Origin: Toxoplasma gondii ME49
Taxonomy: Eukaryota; Apicomplexa; Conoidasida; Eucoccidiorida; Sarcocystidae
Reading direction: 5' to 3'
Assembly (NCBI RefSeq): GCF_000006565.2
Contig: NC_031474.1
Coordinates: 3,631,662-3,695,661, forward strand
Length of the DNA stretch: 64,000 bases
A program made the translations under genes and the position numbers. Below the pieces are notes generated by a model that made no database searches, had not been told where the DNA came from, and saw only the letters and a program-made list of their open reading frames with translations. Below, piece by piece: positions 62,790-64,000 of this stretch (position 1 is the first letter of the stretch; each line of letters begins with the position of its first letter).

Positions 62790-64000
62790 CTTCGCAGGAA
62801 TAGGAACGAGCTTCGAACGAAAGGGGAGGGGATTGCACTACAGCAGGACGACTGGGTGCATATTTTGCTCCGGAATTCGCAACCCGTATCATTCTCAGGT
62901 AGCCGAAGACGTCGTTCCACTGTGTTGCAAATACATCACAAAAGAACACGGTCGCATGCCATCAGCGTGTCATAAGTTTCTTCGTTAACTGTGCACGAAG
63001 CGACACGAAACAACGAGAGCAACCGTGACGTCAAGGTGATAGTATCACGGAGGAACAATTAGACTGTGCGGCCCACCGCATAAGATGTAAGAAGATGCGT
63101 GATGTTTCTAGGCGTCTGGAGCACGCGTCATCCGGAGTGCTTTTAAGAACAGCTGATGCACAGATGCCCCTCCGTTTCAGCTGGCGCATCGACATCGTAA
63201 TACATAGGGCTTCTCATCCAGAGAAAATCCCCCGATTGAAAAGTCGCGGAAGCCAAGTGCCACAAAAAGTTTATGCATCAACCTGCTAGGATGTGCTACA
63301 TCAATATGTGAGCACGGCAGTTCCTCTCTGACATCTGGAAATGTCTATACCAGCACTGCTCAAGAATAAGGTTCACAGGCAACACCTGCAGGTCCAAACC
63401 ACTTATCAGGCACCTTCTGTCACATTTTCCGTGGCGACCGTCCCCACATTCCCCCTCACCCGGGTGAGTCTCGTGTTTCTGCGAAATACTGTGCGCACAT
63501 TTACCCATGTGATCGAGTCTCCAATACGACCCACACGCGGTATCAATCTTCCACCAATGAGGGCATAAACAAGAGCATACCTGCGTATTATAGGTTATTT
63601 ACAAACAAAGTGGCTTCGTACTCAAACTGTTTGAGGAAGGTATTGCGGAAGAATGGTAAACTCGGAAACGTCCCTCTGCCACTACGGCCGTTACCTGATA
63701 CGCCGGAGCGTAATTTAGGTCAATCGGACACCTATTCACCAGCAAAATTACATATATGGTTGTATACTGGCTGCCGGCTGTCATTCACAAAGACTTGAAA
63801 AAACTGAAGACGGCATGCAAATTTCACAATTCACAACAATGTCGCAGTTTCAGAACGGAACATCTAATCCTGAAAGAAAAAAGCAGCAACGTCCCAGTCC
63901 CATCAACGAACCTGCAATGCAAGTCACAAAACAATTCTGGGTTCGTTCGAGTTGACCCTTGCTGCAGCACACGTTATCTTACTTAGAAGCAGCAAGACTC
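62790..64000. other. Upstream flank of the PARP-domain gene
   Basis: Only short open frames (76 codons at most) without recognisable content are present. The minus strand just upstream of 62,789 is open for a further ~50 codons in another frame (62,725-62,949) but shows no domain. This stretch should hold the leader and promoter, or small 5' exons, of the minus-strand gene. I found no (A/T)GAGACG motif near the start and see no RNA gene. Confidence 0.45.

Noticed and set aside
1..64000. CRISPR arrays, tRNA or rRNA genes, insertion sequences, telomeric repeats
   Set aside because: None seen on either strand; the direct repeats present are coding minisatellites, microsatellites or the assembly artefact.

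Overview
The window looks like nuclear DNA from a coccidian apicomplexan of the Toxoplasma/Neospora/Hammondia group. The signs are multi-exon genes with polypyrimidine-tract acceptors and GTRAG donors, very long proteins full of Ser/Pro/Gly/Glu low-complexity inserts, CA/TA microsatellites in introns, and a (A/T)GAGACG-type promoter motif. I cannot fix the species. All splice sites were read by eye and checked only for phase consistency.

Layout. (1) About 1-31,655, minus strand: one huge gene running off the left edge. I resolve at least 16 exons with matching phases and about 7,600 codons in the window. Several blocks match spastizin (ZFYVE26/SPG15), the partner of spatacsin and the AP-5 adaptor complex, but no FYVE zinc finger is visible. 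Two 20-N gaps inside it (8,635-8,654 and 8,879-8,898) bracket falsely repeated sequence. Collapsing the repeat restores the reading frame exactly. (2) 31,656-35,030: no convincing gene. (3) 35,031-36,209, minus: single-exon secretory protein with about three membrane segments and an AGAGACG motif just upstream. (4) 36,210-38,259: divergent intergenic region with a direct repeat and a GC-rich element that can fold. (5) About 38,260-46,133, plus: an unrecognised multi-exon gene with a Lys/Pro/Ala-rich first exon followed by several small exons that are multiples of three and bounded by phase-1 introns. (6) 46,134-48,721: convergent intergenic region with no supported gene. (7) 48,722-62,789, minus: a second giant gene of about 3,600 codons ending in a divergent PARP-type ADP-ribosyltransferase domain. 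This domain is split by a ~220-residue insert and lacks the catalytic glutamate. (8) 62,790-64,000: its upstream flank.

The genes do not form an operon or an obvious pathway. The first gene points to endolysosomal adaptor traffic, the third to the secretory system, and the last to ADP-ribosylation or ADP-ribose recognition. Base composition shifts from GC-rich in the first gene to visibly more AT-rich from about 31.7 kb onward.
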